This document shows positions 7,591 to 14,921 of a stretch of 15,565 nt of DNA, one piece after another. Made by a program: the position numbers and the translations under genes. Position 1 is the first letter of the stretch, and the number at the start of each line of letters is the position of its first letter. The stretch is from Planctomycetaceae bacterium (lineage in GTDB: Bacteria > Planctomycetota > Planctomycetia > Pirellulales > UBA1268): assembly GCA_003488325.1 (NCBI GenBank), contig DNLZ01000117.1, forward strand, positions 3,004 through 18,568, given 5' to 3'. The notes below the pieces were generated by a model. It had not been told where the DNA came from. It saw only the letters and a list, made by a program, of their open reading frames with translations, and ran no database searches.

Positions 7591-9099
7591 ATGCGAGACA
7601 CGGTGCGGGGTGGCGACTCGGGGTATCGGGAGCGATCGACCGCAGGCAGGACGGTGTCCGTCGCGGCGGTCGTGCCGCGGGCCCGCTTCATCGGCTGCGA
7701 TGACATCGCGACGACCGCCATCACGGACGTCGCCTCCCGGTGCAGGCCCGGGGACGTGTTCGTCGCCCGGCTCACGGAGCGCGGTGATGGCCACGATGCC
7801 GTCGCCCGGGCGGTGTCCCGTGGTGTCTCCGGCGTGATCGCCGAACGCGTCGTGCCGACGTCGGGCGTGCCGCTCTGTGTCGTGCCAGACAGCACGTGGA
7901 CGCACGCGCGGCTCTCGCACGCACTCGCGGGCGACCCGGCACGTCGCCTGCGCGTGATCGCCGTCACCGGCACGAGCGGCAAGACGACGACCGCCTGGCT
8001 CGCCGCGGCGGCGCTCATGGACGGGGTCGGGACGGTGGGCATGCTCTCGGACGTGGGCTGCCTCGGCCCCGAGGGAAGCGAGCCGACGGCGACGGACCTC
8101 GCGCAGCCGGCGTGCCTTGCGGCGGCGCTCGCCCGACTCGCCGACTCGGGCTGCACGCACGTGGTGCTCGAGGTGTCGAGTCGCCAGCTCGCCGGCCACG
8201 CGCTCGCCGGTGTCGCCTGCGACACGGTCGTCGTGACCAACGTCGCCCGGGCCCACCTCGACCTGCACGGCACGGCCCGCGCCTACCGCCGGATCAAGTC
8301 GCGGATCCTCGACGTGCTCGCTCCCGACGGGTGCCTCGTCGCGGATGGTGACGGTCGTCTCGACAGGCTCCTCCGTCGGGCCGCCGCCAGGTCGAGTGAC
8401 GGGGCGGCCGCGACGACGAGCCTGACGGCGGGATTCCGCTCGCGATGCGACGTCCGCGGCCGCATCGTCGAGCGCGGTCGGGACGGCCAGACGTTCATGC
8501 TGACGACGGGTGGACGCACCGTGCCGGTCACCCTCGCATCACCGCTGCGGTCGTTCACGCGCGACGCGCTGCTGGCTGCCGCCGTCGGCCTGCGCTACGG
8601 TCTCGAGCCGCGGGCACTCGCCCATGCGCTCGAGGCGGCCGACGTGGTGCCGGGTCGGATGGAGCGGCTGGATCGCGGCCAGGATGTGCCGGTGTTCGTC
8701 GACGCCGCCAGCAGCGGGCACGCGCTCGCCTCGACGCTCGGCGGACTGCGTCGGCTCACACCCGGCCGGCTCGTGCTGCTCGCCGCCGAGTCGACCGCGC
8801 TGGCCGTCGCGGGGCGGGGCGGACTCGAGCGGCGGGTGTCGCGGTGGTGTGACGAATGTCTCGTGGCCCCTCCGAGCATGGTGGACGAGGACTGCGATGC
8901 CACCGCCCTGGCCGCCTACGCACGCATCGACCGGCTCATGTCGAGCCTCGGGAGCCGGGACTGCGTGCTGGTGCTCGACGGTCCGGCTGGGGGCCGGGGG
9001 CCGGACCACCGGGGGGTGCCGCTGGCGGCCCTGATCGACGGCTGGCTGCGCCTGGCCCATGACCCGGGCCTCGCCGATGCGTGGCGGCACGCCGCGTGA
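7591..9099 (+). CDS. MurE-like Mur ligase family protein with divergent C-terminal domain
   Basis: ATP-dependent Mur ligase fold, 502 residues, closest in layout to MurE (UDP-MurNAc-tripeptide synthetase). The N-terminal domain keeps the MurE-like RPGDVFVAR near 52-60 and DGHDAVARAVSRG. The central domain is intact: P-loop GTSGKTTT at 127-134, EVSSRQL at 194-200, TNVARAHLDLHGT near 216-228, and K236 at the position of the carbamylated lysine. PGRMERL at 354-360 also matches MurE. The C-terminal domain has diverged. The usual DYAHTPD reads DAASSGH at 371-377, and neither the GCGGDRD-like block nor the DNPR diaminopimelate-recognition motif is found. It may therefore add a different amino acid, be non-catalytic, or be a paralogue of a true murE elsewhere. 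The start is fixed by AGGAGG. murB and an ftsQ-like gene follow on the same strand. Confidence 0.8.
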   Translation: MRDTVRGGDSGYRERSTAGRTVSVAAVVPRARFIGCDDIATTAITDVASRCRPGDVFVARLTERGDGHDAVARAVSRGVSGVIAERVVPTSGVPLCVVPDSTWTHARLSHALAGDPARRLRVIAVTGTSGKTTTAWLAAAALMDGVGTVGMLSDVGCLGPEGSEPTATDLAQPACLAAALARLADSGCTHVVLEVSSRQLAGHALAGVACDTVVVTNVARAHLDLHGTARAYRRIKSRILDVLAPDGCLVADGDGRLDRLLRRAAARSSDGAAATTSLTAGFRSRCDVRGRIVERGRDGQTFMLTTGGRTVPVTLASPLRSFTRDALLAAAVGLRYGLEPRALAHALEAADVVPGRMERLDRGQDVPVFVDAASSGHALASTLGGLRRLTPGRLVLLAAESTALAVAGRGGLERRVSRWCDECLVAPPSMVDEDCDATALAAYARIDRLMSSLGSRDCVLVLDGPAGGRGPDHRGVPLAALIDGWLRLAHDPGLADAWRHAA

Positions 9100-9116
9100 A
9101 TCGCTCGGCGGCGGAA

Positions 9117-9146
9117 TGGACGGGCGCGGCCCCGCTCCGGCACAAT
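9117..9146 (+). promoter_or_regulatory. Possible sigma70-type promoter for murB
   Basis: TGGACG (9117-9122, 4 of 6 to the -35 consensus) and CACAAT (9141-9146, 4 of 6 to the -10 consensus) are separated by 18 bp in the gap before murB. Transcription would begin close to the inverted repeat at 9155-9177. The match is weak and may be chance. Confidence 0.28.
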
Positions 9147-9154
9147 CCCGGTGG

Positions 9155-9177
9155 TCGTGCGGTCCCGGACCGCACGA
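9155..9177. repeat. Perfect 11-bp inverted repeat upstream of murB
   Basis: The arms TCGTGCGGTCC (9155-9165) and GGACCGCACGA (9167-9177) are exact reverse complements around one C at 9166. The stem can be extended by a G-T and a G-C pair. It starts 55 bp after the MurE-like stop and ends 47 bp before the murB ATG. No T-tract follows, so a classic intrinsic terminator is unlikely. It could be a protein-binding operator, a 5'-leader hairpin or an mRNA-stabilising stem. Confidence 0.75.
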
Positions 9178-9224
9178 TCCTGTGACGGACTGCACGAGCC
9201 CGAGCGCGACTGGAAGCACGAGCG

Positions 9225-10151
9225 ATGAAGCAGAGCGGGCGGACGCCGCGCCGGACGGCGGCGGCGAGCGATGAAACGCCGTTCGACGACCTGGGCGTGG
9301 CCGTTTCGCGGGCCGAGCCACTGTCGCATCACACCTGGCTGGGTGTCGGTGGCGACGCCGCCTTCTTCTGCGAGCCGGTGGATGCCGACGCGTTGGCCCG
9401 GATCGTGAGCCGCTGCCAGGCGGAGGCGGTGCCGCTGCGGATCCTCGGCGGCGGCTCGAACGTGCTCGTGCCCACCGCCGGATTCGCCGGCATGATCGTG
9501 AGGCTCTCGGCACCGGCCTTCTGCGGCATCGACGTGCGCCGGCCGAGCATCGTCGCCGGGGCCGGCGCCAAGCTCGTGCACGTGGTGTCGGCTGCGGTGC
9601 AGGCCGGCCTCGCCGGCCTCGAGACGCTCGTCGACGTGCCCGGGACGGTGGGTGGGGCGCTGGTCGGAAACGCCGGCGGCCGCGGGGGCGACATCGGCCA
9701 GCGGGTGCGCGAGGTGACGGTCATGCTGGGCGACGGCACCGTCGAGCGACGATCCCCGCCGGACGTCGCCTTCCAGGCACGGTGGAGCAACCTCGACGAC
9801 TGCATCGTGCTCGGCTGTCGTCTGGACCTCGAGGAGGAGGGGGCCGAGCTGCTGACCAAGCGGATGCAGCGCCAGTGGATCGTCGGGCGGGCCGAGCAGC
9901 CCGGCGGCACGCGAACCGTGGCGATGATGTTCAAGGATCCGCTCGGCACCACCGCCGAGTCGCTCGTCGTCCAGGCGGGCGCCCGCGACCTGCGGGTCGG
10001 GGGCGCGGCGGTCTACGGTCCGCATGCCAACTACGTCGTCGCGGGCCCGCACTGCTCGAGCGACGACATTCGAGCCCTCGTCGAGCAGGTCCGGGCCGCG
10101 GTGCGGGATCGGCTCGGGGTCGAGCTGTCGCCGCAGATCGAGGTCTGGTGA
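9225..10151 (+). CDS. murB: UDP-N-acetylenolpyruvoylglucosamine reductase (MurB), with atypical active site
   Basis: FAD-dependent reductase family that converts UDP-GlcNAc-enolpyruvate to UDP-MurNAc, the second committed step of peptidoglycan precursor synthesis. The 308 residues contain the FAD-binding blocks LGGGSNVLV (74-82) and VPGTVGGALVGNAGGRGG (138-155), the conserved active-site arginine R186 (FQARWS), and the C-terminal MurB domain (FKDP at 236-239, RVGGAAVYGPHANYVV near 257-272). Two catalytic positions are changed. The proton-donor serine of GSxFKNP reads Met (AMMFKDP, M234), and the late glutamate of LxPEV reads Gln (LSPQIEVW, Q304). The family assignment is firm, but activity is questionable. 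GGAAG lies 8 nt before the ATG at 9225. The ftsQ-like gene begins 1 bp after the stop, suggesting coupling. Confidence 0.87.
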   Translation: MKQSGRTPRRTAAASDETPFDDLGVAVSRAEPLSHHTWLGVGGDAAFFCEPVDADALARIVSRCQAEAVPLRILGGGSNVLVPTAGFAGMIVRLSAPAFCGIDVRRPSIVAGAGAKLVHVVSAAVQAGLAGLETLVDVPGTVGGALVGNAGGRGGDIGQRVREVTVMLGDGTVERRSPPDVAFQARWSNLDDCIVLGCRLDLEEEGAELLTKRMQRQWIVGRAEQPGGTRTVAMMFKDPLGTTAESLVVQAGARDLRVGGAAVYGPHANYVVAGPHCSSDDIRALVEQVRAAVRDRLGVELSPQIEVW

Positions 10152-10152
10152 C

Positions 10153-10983
10153 GTGACGCAGCGAGGCCGCCCCGAGGCGGATGAGCCGGTGACGGGCCTG
10201 CGGGCCTTCATTGCGGCGCGACGCGCCGGGCTGGGCACGCTCGTCGTCCTGGGCGCGGCGGCCATGGGCGGCTGGGCCCTGTGGGAGCGGTTCGCGGCGG
10301 ACGTGCGGTCGGACCCGGCCGCGGTGCTCCTGCCCGAGGCGGTCTCGGTGAAGGGGCTCGCCCCATGGGTGCGCGACGATTTGAAGGACGTGGTGCTTCA
10401 CGACGCGAGCCTCGACGGCGGCCTGCCCCTCGACGACCCGGAGCTCGCCGGACGAATCGAACGCGCCTTCGGCATGCACCCGTGGATCCGCGACGTGGTG
10501 GCCGTCACACTGCGACACCCCGCCGCCGCGGAGGTGGAGGTGCGCTGCCGGGAGCCGGTGGGAATGGTCGCCGTGCCGGGAGGCCTTCTGGCGATCGACG
10601 CGGAGGGGGTCGTGCTGCCGAGTGAGGACTTCACGTCCGAGTCGGCGGCGGCCTATCCGCGCATCTCGGGCATCCGCTCGAGCCCCGTCGGGGTCGCCGG
10701 TTCACGCTGGGGCGACGCGCTCGTGCACGAGGCCGCGGCTGTGGCGGCCGCGGTCGGGCCGGAGTGGCGGGATCTGGGGCTCCGCGACCTGCGGCCGACG
10801 GAGGACGGCACGCCACGCGGCTGGGAGTTCGTCGACGCGTCCGGGCGCGTCATTCATTTCGGGTCGGCACCGGGACACGAGGCGGATGGCGAGCCGAGCA
10901 TCGCGGTGAAGGTGGGACGCCTGCGGGCGCTCGCCACCGCGGATGACCGTGCCGAACGCACCGATCTCACGAGCCCCCCGTAG
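10153..10983 (+). CDS. ftsQ: FtsQ/DivIB-like cell division protein
   Basis: Predicted bitopic membrane protein of 276 residues: a short cytoplasmic N-terminus, one transmembrane helix (about residues 23-42, LGTLVVLGAAAMGGWALW) and a large periplasmic part. The periplasmic part begins with a POTRA-like segment (EAVSVKGLAPW, then a helix, then HPWIRDVVAVTLRHPAAAEVEV) and continues with the FtsQ-type block REPVGMVAVPGGLLAIDAEGVVLP and YPRISGI. FtsQ/DivIB links division and septal wall synthesis proteins in other bacteria. Overall similarity is moderate, so the call rests on architecture, order of motifs and position after murB, which is a classical dcw neighbour. The GTG at 10153 starts 1 bp after the murB stop and lacks a Shine-Dalgarno sequence, consistent with translational coupling. 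Its last 17 bp overlap the convergent hydrolase gene. Confidence 0.7.
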   Translation: MTQRGRPEADEPVTGLRAFIAARRAGLGTLVVLGAAAMGGWALWERFAADVRSDPAAVLLPEAVSVKGLAPWVRDDLKDVVLHDASLDGGLPLDDPELAGRIERAFGMHPWIRDVVAVTLRHPAAAEVEVRCREPVGMVAVPGGLLAIDAEGVVLPSEDFTSESAAAYPRISGIRSSPVGVAGSRWGDALVHEAAAVAAAVGPEWRDLGLRDLRPTEDGTPRGWEFVDASGRVIHFGSAPGHEADGEPSIAVKVGRLRALATADDRAERTDLTSPP

Positions 10984-11530
10984 CGGCGGGCGGACGGTCC
11001 ACCACGAGACGTCGGACGTCCTGAAACCGAGGATGCTCCGCCGTGCGGCACCATTCGAAGAGCACGGCCTCGGAGGTGACGAGCACCGCGCCGGCGGCCT
11101 CGAGCCGACGCAGCGCCGTCTCGTGATCGACGCCGTGACGGGATGCGACGGCATCGACGCACACCGCCACGCCGAGACCGTGGCCGAGCAGGTCGAGCGC
11201 CGTCTGCGCGACACAGACGTGCGTTTCAATCCCGGCGAGCACCGCGACGTGGCCACGCCCGTCGATGGCCTGCATGAACGCGGCCGATCCCGCGCAGCTG
11301 AAGGTCATCTTCTCGATCGCGGCGGGCAGCTCGTCGGCGAGTTCGCGGGGGGTCCGACCGAGTCCCCGTGGGTACTGCTCGGTGAGCACGGACGGCACGC
11401 CGAGGATCTTCGCCGCAGATGCCAGCCGCCGGCAGCGGGAGACGACGGCCTCGGCGGCGGGCATGGCCGCGAGCAGACGCTCCTGCACGTCGATCACACA
11501 CAACAGCGACCGCGAAGCTTCCACACGCAT
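10967..11530 (-). CDS. Isochorismatase-family cysteine hydrolase
   Basis: Cytoplasmic hydrolase of 187 residues. The catalytic triad of the isochorismatase/nicotinamidase superfamily is present: D14 in VIDVQERL, K74 in EKMTFSC and C106 in GIETHVCVAQTALDL. Supporting motifs are TEQYPRGLGRT (50-60) and the closing VDAVASR (125-131). The TEQYP and KMTFSC pattern is like the YcaC/ISOC1-ISOC2 subgroup rather than nicotinamidase, whose metal-binding histidines I do not see. The substrate is therefore unknown. The ATG at 11530 is chosen because the conserved domain begins within ten residues; earlier in-frame starts add unconserved sequence and run into the divergent VOC gene. The 3' end overlaps the ftsQ-like gene by 17 bp tail to tail. 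Confidence 0.87.
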   Translation of the reverse strand: MRVEASRSLLCVIDVQERLLAAMPAAEAVVSRCRRLASAAKILGVPSVLTEQYPRGLGRTPRELADELPAAIEKMTFSCAGSAAFMQAIDGRGHVAVLAGIETHVCVAQTALDLLGHGLGVAVCVDAVASRHGVDHETALRRLEAAGAVLVTSEAVLFEWCRTAEHPRFQDVRRLVVDRPPAATGGS

Positions 11531-11618
11531 GGCGACGTTATGGTAGCAAAGGGCAGGTGCGATGCGGGCGCCAACGCCGCCGCAGTCCACTCTGCCGGCT
11601 TCCGGTCTGGAGACGACC

Positions 11619-11966
11619 ATGCACGTGGAACGAGTCAAGTACGTGATCTGGGCCGCCGACACCGATCGCGCGGTGCGCTTCTACTGCGACCTGTTCGGCG
11701 GCCATGTCGGCCGCCAGAATCCGGCGATCACCGAGGTCGAGATCGCCGGAGCAGTGATCGGCATCCATTCGGGCGGCGAGGGGAGGCGGACCTGGACCGG
11801 CCTGAGTTTTCAGGTGGCCGACGTCGTCACGGGCGCCCGCGAGGTGGAGGCGGCCGGAGGCGGCCTCGCCCACGAGCCCCGGCCCGAGAACGGCGAGCCG
11901 CCGCATCTGGCGATGTGCATCGACACCGAAGGCAACGAGTTCATGCTCACGCGTCGTCGCGGCTGA
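11619..11966 (+). CDS. VOC superfamily (glyoxalase/bleomycin-resistance fold) protein
   Basis: Small cytoplasmic protein of 115 residues with the beta-alpha-beta-beta-beta layout of vicinal oxygen chelate proteins. Visible marks are VKYVIWAADTDRAVRFYCDLFGG (split as strand and helix, residues 6-28), a central GLSFQVADV strand (61-69) and the closing DTEGNEFML (102-110), whose glutamate is commonly a metal ligand. The substrate cannot be inferred; the fold covers glyoxalases, dioxygenases and antibiotic-binding proteins. The ATG at 11619 is preferred because GGAG lies 6 nt upstream and the domain begins immediately; an in-frame start at 11562 has neither. It is divergent from the hydrolase (88-bp gap) and convergent with tsaE, 14 bp away. 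Confidence 0.82.
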   Translation: MHVERVKYVIWAADTDRAVRFYCDLFGGHVGRQNPAITEVEIAGAVIGIHSGGEGRRTWTGLSFQVADVVTGAREVEAAGGGLAHEPRPENGEPPHLAMCIDTEGNEFMLTRRRG

Positions 11967-11980
11967 GCCTCCTCGCGGGA

Positions 11981-12475
11981 TCACCGGGCGTCGGGCCCGC
12001 CCAGCGCGTCCACGACCCGGGCGGCGCTCGCGCCGTGACCGACGAATGCGAACGTGCGGGCGGTCGGTCCGTCGATCGTGATCGTGACGTCGATCCGCTC
12101 ATCCGGCAGGGCGGCGGCGACGCGCTCCGGCCACTCGAGCAACACGCAGGCGGCCCCGGCCACCGCGTCGTGCCATCCGGTCTCCGCCAGGTCGGTCGGT
12201 GCGGAGAGCCGGTACATGTCGCCATGCACGAGCCGCCCATGCGGTCCGACGTGCTCGTGGATCAGGCCGAAGGTGGGACTGACGACCTCCGTCGGATCGA
12301 TGCCGAGCGCGGCGGCCACCGCCTTGACGAACGTCGTCTTGCCGGCGCCGAGATCGCCGTGCAGCGCGACGAAGGTCCGCGGTGGCAGCAGGGCGGCGAC
12401 GGCCCCTGCCAGCCGCACGAGATCCGCCTCGTCGGCGACGGTCACCTGCACGACGCGCGGGGCGGGGGAGCGCAT
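11981..12475 (-). CDS. tsaE: tRNA threonylcarbamoyladenosine biosynthesis ATPase TsaE
   Basis: P-loop ATPase partner of TsaB and TsaD in making the universal t6A37 modification on ANN-decoding tRNAs. The 164 residues carry Walker A GDLGAGKTT (40-48), the family-specific SPTF (66-69), HGDMYRL (84-90) and LEWPER (113-118), all typical of TsaE (formerly YjeE). Length fits the family. The ATG at 12475 lies 9 bp downstream of the thiL stop on the same strand, so the two are very likely co-transcribed. The same pair is adjacent in Bacillus subtilis (ydiA-ydiB). The tsaB and tsaD partners are not in the window. Confidence 0.93.
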   Translation of the reverse strand: MRSPAPRVVQVTVADEADLVRLAGAVAALLPPRTFVALHGDLGAGKTTFVKAVAAALGIDPTEVVSPTFGLIHEHVGPHGRLVHGDMYRLSAPTDLAETGWHDAVAGAACVLLEWPERVAAALPDERIDVTITIDGPTARTFAFVGHGASAARVVDALGGPDAR

Positions 12476-12484
12476 GCCTGGAGC

Positions 12485-13426
12485 TCAACCCTCGAGGGCA
12501 TGAAGAAATCCACGGGGCGCCAGGGGCGCGAGCGCGCCGTCGGGATCGCGAACAAACAGTCCGCATCCCTCGATCACGTCGCCGATGATCGTCAGCGGCA
12601 CGTCCAGAGCCCCGGTGCCCGAGGCCGCGACCGCCGCGGCGGCGACCTCGGGAGCCATCGCGAGGACCAGCTCGAAGTCCTCGCCGTCGCCGAGCGCGTG
12701 CTCCAGCGGCGACCGCGAGTCGCCGGCCTGCCGGCTCATCGTGACCGCGTCGGGATGGATGGGGATCGCAGCGAGGTCCAGCACGGCGGCGGTCCCACTG
12801 GCGGCCATCAGCCGTGCGACGTCGAGCGAGAGCCCGTCGCTCACGTCGATCGCCGCGTGGACGTCGAATCGCCCGGCGATCTCCGCCGCCTCGCGGCACC
12901 GCGGCACGACGGCGAGATGCCGCCCGAGCAGGCTCCCACCGCAGGCCCCGGTGACGAGCAGTCGATCACCCACGCGCGCGCCATCCCGCCGCCACGCCCG
13001 GCCCGGAGGCACGCTGCCGATCGCCGTCACGCTCACGACGAGCGGTCCGTCCCACGCATTCGTGTCGCCACCGGCGATCGCGACATCGTGCCGCGCCGCG
13101 AGCGCCGCCAGGCCCGCGTGGATGCGCCGGCCCAGCGACTCACCGCCGCGGCTCGGCAACGCGACGGCGACGACGACGGCCTCCGGCCGCGCGTTCATCG
13201 CGGCGAGGTCGCTGAGGCTCACCGCGAGCGACTTGTGGCCGACCGCCTCGGGCGGGCAGTCGGGGCCGAGAACGAAGTCGACGCCTTCCATGAGCATGTC
13301 CACCGTCACCACCGTACGACGCGAGGCCGGCGGCCGCAGCACCGCGGCGTCGTCGCCCGCCGGCACCTCGAGCCTGGGATCGGCCGGCACCTGCCGCACG
13401 AGCCACTCGACGAACTCCCGTTCCAT
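12485..13426 (-). CDS. thiL: Thiamine-monophosphate kinase
   Basis: Cytoplasmic kinase that phosphorylates thiamine monophosphate to thiamine pyrophosphate, the last step of cofactor synthesis. The 313 residues show the PurM/ThiL fold signatures: GDDAAVL (24-30), TVDMLMEGVDF (41-51), HKSLAVSLSDLAAMNARP (64-81), AGGDT (118-122), DVSDGLSLD (194-202) and GDGEDFELV (246-254). Length is normal and all Mg-ATP aspartates of these motifs are present. The ATG at 13426 is chosen over the GTG at 13429 because GGAGG lies 6 nt from the ATG and only 3 nt from the GTG. tsaE follows after 9 bp. The upstream htrA-type gene ends 178 bp away, so a separate promoter is possible. Confidence 0.93.
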   Translation of the reverse strand: MEREFVEWLVRQVPADPRLEVPAGDDAAVLRPPASRRTVVTVDMLMEGVDFVLGPDCPPEAVGHKSLAVSLSDLAAMNARPEAVVVAVALPSRGGESLGRRIHAGLAALAARHDVAIAGGDTNAWDGPLVVSVTAIGSVPPGRAWRRDGARVGDRLLVTGACGGSLLGRHLAVVPRCREAAEIAGRFDVHAAIDVSDGLSLDVARLMAASGTAAVLDLAAIPIHPDAVTMSRQAGDSRSPLEHALGDGEDFELVLAMAPEVAAAAVAASGTGALDVPLTIIGDVIEGCGLFVRDPDGALAPLAPRGFLHALEG

Positions 13427-13432
13427 CACCGA

Positions 13433-13437
13433 CCTCC
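13433..13437 (-). promoter_or_regulatory. Ribosome binding site of thiL
   Basis: On the minus strand these bases read GGAGG, 6 nt before the ATG at 13426. This decides between the adjacent GTG and ATG codons. Confidence 0.7.
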
Positions 13438-13604
13438 GGAGCGACGGCGGATTCTACGCCCACGGGCGCGCGGAGACCGCGACGCCGGCTCGACGGGGCC
13501 ACCGAGCGCGGGGCATCCCCGGCGGCAGCCACCGAGCAGGGAGCCCGGCGGTCGACCGGTCAGCCGCACGGGGGACGATCGCGACGGGCGTTGTCCGCGT
13601 GCCC

Positions 13605-14921
13605 TCAGCGCGTCACGGTCTCGGAGACGAGATGCCCGAAGAGCGTCTCGCGCCCGCGCAGCACGTAGAACTTGATCGGGTTGAGATGCTCCTCGTCGGC
13701 CTTGTCGAGGATGTAGACGAGATTGTCGATCGCGACGGTCTCCCAGATGTGGAGGCCGACGAGGATGTCCCCCTCGCGGATGCCCTGCTCGTTGGCCGGG
13801 CCACCGGGGCGCACCGACGTGACCGTGAGCCCGCCGCGGTACCGCGACTGGAGCTTCTGCACCGTCGGCGCGGGAAGGGGCTCGACCCGCAGGCCGAGTT
13901 CGCGCCAGCACCGGACGTCGATCGGCACGGCGTCGCGCCGCATCGCGAAGAGCGGCAGCGAGATGCACTCCTCGGCGCCGGCCCGCACGACCGTGACGGG
14001 CACGCTGTCACCGGCCTTGCGGCCGAGCAGCGCCCGCTCGATGTCGAACTGCCGGGCGACCGGCACGTCGCCGACCCGCACGATCACGTCGCCCGCCCGC
14101 ACGCCGACGCTCGCCGCCGGACTCTCCCCCCGCACCGCCTCGACGACCGCGCCCCGCGAGCCATCCGGCCGGGCGACGATCCCGTGCCACGTGTGGTCGA
14201 CCCGCTCGACCGAGAGGAGCGAACTCGCCACGTCGAGCACGCGGTCGATGGGAATGGCGAAGCCGATCCCCTGCGCGCCGGCTCTCACGGCCACGTTGAT
14301 GCCGATGACCTCGCCGTTGATGTTGAGCAGCGGGCCGCCGGAGTTGCCCGGATTGATGCTCGCGTCGGTCTGGATCAGGTCGTCGTAGCGCTGCGTGCGG
14401 CTCACCTCCACGTTGCGATGGAGGGCGGAGATGATGCCCCGCGTCACCGTGTGCTCGTACCCGTAGGCATTGCCGAGCGCGAGCACCGTCTCACCGATCA
14501 TGAGGTCGCTCGACGTGCCGATCGTGATCACGGGCAGCGGCGTCTCGCTCGCGATCTTGATCACCGCGAGATCCGTGCGCGGATCGTGCGACACGAGGGT
14601 CGCCGACGTCGTGCGGCCGTTGGCGAGCGTCACCTCGATGCGCCGCACGCCCTCGACGACGTGGTAGTTCGTCACGACGTAGCCACGGGGATCGACGACC
14701 ACCCCTGTGCCCATGCCGTTGACGCGGCGCAGCTCACCGCCTTCGTCGTCGTCCGACGGGGAGACGAACTTTTGTCCGTGGATGTTGACGACCGCGTCGC
14801 GCTGCGATTCCACCGCCCGCACGATCGCGGTGCGGCGGAGATCCTCCGCGCGGCCGGGTCGCGCCGCCGAAGCCGTGATCGAAACGGCGACGAGCGACAC
14901 GACGACCCACGAACACCGCAT
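13605..14921 (-). CDS. Exported HtrA/DegP-type trypsin-like serine protease with two PDZ domains
   Basis: Periplasmic protein-quality-control-type serine protease of 438 residues. An N-terminal signal peptide (MRCSWVVVSLVAVSITASA, cleavage probably near residues 19-26) is followed by a chymotrypsin-fold domain with a complete triad: H87 in VTNYHVVEG, D117 in DPRTDLAVIKI and S194 in NPGNSGGPLL. FAIPIDRVLD at 221-230 closes the protease domain as in DegP/DegS. PDZ1 spans roughly 255-315 (AGDVIVRVGD) and PDZ2 roughly 362-425 (EGDILVGLHIW). The start ATG at 14921 is supported by the signal peptide; on the minus strand a GGGGGGAG run lies about 10 nt upstream. The frame stays open to 15458, but that part overlaps the neighbour and looks non-coding. 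It probably degrades or senses misfolded envelope proteins, an inference from the family. Confidence 0.92.
   Translation of the reverse strand: MRCSWVVVSLVAVSITASAARPGRAEDLRRTAIVRAVESQRDAVVNIHGQKFVSPSDDDEGGELRRVNGMGTGVVVDPRGYVVTNYHVVEGVRRIEVTLANGRTTSATLVSHDPRTDLAVIKIASETPLPVITIGTSSDLMIGETVLALGNAYGYEHTVTRGIISALHRNVEVSRTQRYDDLIQTDASINPGNSGGPLLNINGEVIGINVAVRAGAQGIGFAIPIDRVLDVASSLLSVERVDHTWHGIVARPDGSRGAVVEAVRGESPAASVGVRAGDVIVRVGDVPVARQFDIERALLGRKAGDSVPVTVVRAGAEECISLPLFAMRRDAVPIDVRCWRELGLRVEPLPAPTVQKLQSRYRGGLTVTSVRPGGPANEQGIREGDILVGLHIWETVAIDNLVYILDKADEEHLNPIKFYVLRGRETLFGHLVSETVTR

Noticed and set aside
9155..9177. Intrinsic terminator interpretation of the inverted repeat after the MurE-like gene
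   Set aside because: The stem is strong but the bases after it (TCCTGTGACG) include no T-tract, so it was recorded as an inverted repeat of unknown role.
10943..13675. A 910-residue open plus-strand frame lying across the hydrolase, tsaE and thiL genes
   Set aside because: It is rich in Arg, His, Gly and Asp, matches no recognisable domain, and mirrors well-identified minus-strand genes; long antisense frames are expected at this GC content.
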